Source: Fidelibacterota bacterium
Lineage (GTDB): Bacteria; Fidelibacterota; UBA2242
Assembly: GCA_030655795.1 (NCBI GenBank)
Contig: JAUSPJ010000386.1
Span: 1 to 5,914 of the forward strand
Length of the DNA stretch: 5,914 bases
Reading direction: 5' to 3'
The notes under the pieces were generated by a model, which was given only the letters and a program-made list of their open reading frames with translations, had not been told where the DNA came from and ran no database searches. Each line of letters starts with the position of its first letter. The stretch's first letter is position 1. The translations under genes were made by a program, and so were the position numbers. This document shows positions 5,827 to 5,914 of this stretch, piece by piece.

Positions 5827-5914
5827 ATGCTCAATAGTCGGAGAAGTATTAATAAATGGGTGGTTATTGGTGTAATTCTGCTTTTGGCAGTTATATGGAC
5901 CCCATCTCAGGACA
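5827..5914 (+). CDS. Start of a membrane-anchored or secreted protein, cut by the window end
   Basis: An ATG at 5827 follows a strong ribosome binding site, AGGAGA at 5815-5820, 6 bases away; an in-frame GTG at 5824 is a less likely start. It lies 15 bases after motB. The 29 visible residues are a polar, basic start (MLNSRRSINK), a hydrophobic segment (about W11-W24, 'VVIGVILLLAVI') and then 'TPSQD'. This is either a signal peptide or a single N-terminal membrane anchor with the rest outside the cytoplasm. FliL, often encoded after motAB, has a similar layout, but too little is present to identify it. Its position extends the envelope operon beyond the window. Confidence 0.72.
   Translation, partial: MLNSRRSINKWVVIGVILLLAVIWTPSQD

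Noticed and set aside
1..5914. tRNA or rRNA genes, CRISPR arrays, insertion sequences or long direct repeats.
   Set aside because: I saw no cloverleaf-like tRNA sequence, no regularly spaced repeats, no transposase motifs and no flanking inverted repeats on reading both strands.

Overview
The window reads as one rightward gene cluster from a Gram-negative (diderm) bacterium. Evidence for a diderm envelope is a lipoprotein signal, Sec signals on periplasmic coiled-coil/TPR proteins, a probable outer-membrane beta-barrel, and a MotB with a peptidoglycan-binding domain. GC content looks moderate by eye. The mix of genes (a bacterial eRF1-like zinc-ribbon protein, CpoB-like proteins, MotA/MotB) would fit a lineage of the FCB or Calditrichaeota kind, but that placement is a guess from gene content, not from a marker gene.

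Layout. Bases 1-222 hold the 3' end of an unrelated gene that resembles the last domain of bacterial eRF1-like proteins. Bases 223-443 are a non-coding gap with a weak terminator-like hairpin and a near-consensus sigma-70-type promoter (TTGACA, 18 bp, TATATT). The predicted leader can fold over the ribosome binding site of the next gene. From 444 to the end, seven genes lie on the same strand with gaps of -1, 8, 22, 11, 6 and 15 bases, so they almost certainly form one operon: (1) a lipoprotein with a long linker, a coiled coil, a small beta domain and an FxLYD-like C-terminus; (2) a CpoB/YbgF-like secreted coiled-coil/TPR protein; (3) a second secreted protein of the same design but divergent sequence; (4) a secreted protein combining a beta-barrel-like N-terminal half with a coiled coil and C-terminal TPRs; (5) MotA; (6) MotB; (7) the start of a gene with an N-terminal hydrophobic segment, cut by the window end.

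How they may work together. MotA and MotB form the ion-driven stator that converts ion flow into force, and MotB anchors to peptidoglycan. The genes upstream all encode envelope proteins with protein-binding coils and TPRs, from the outer membrane inward. The most interesting reading is that they form a trans-envelope scaffold that anchors, positions or is driven by this stator. It could be an accessory to the flagellar motor or a non-flagellar, Tol-Pal-like force-transducing machine. No flagellar, chemotaxis or tol/pal genes are visible, so the choice between these cannot be made from this window.
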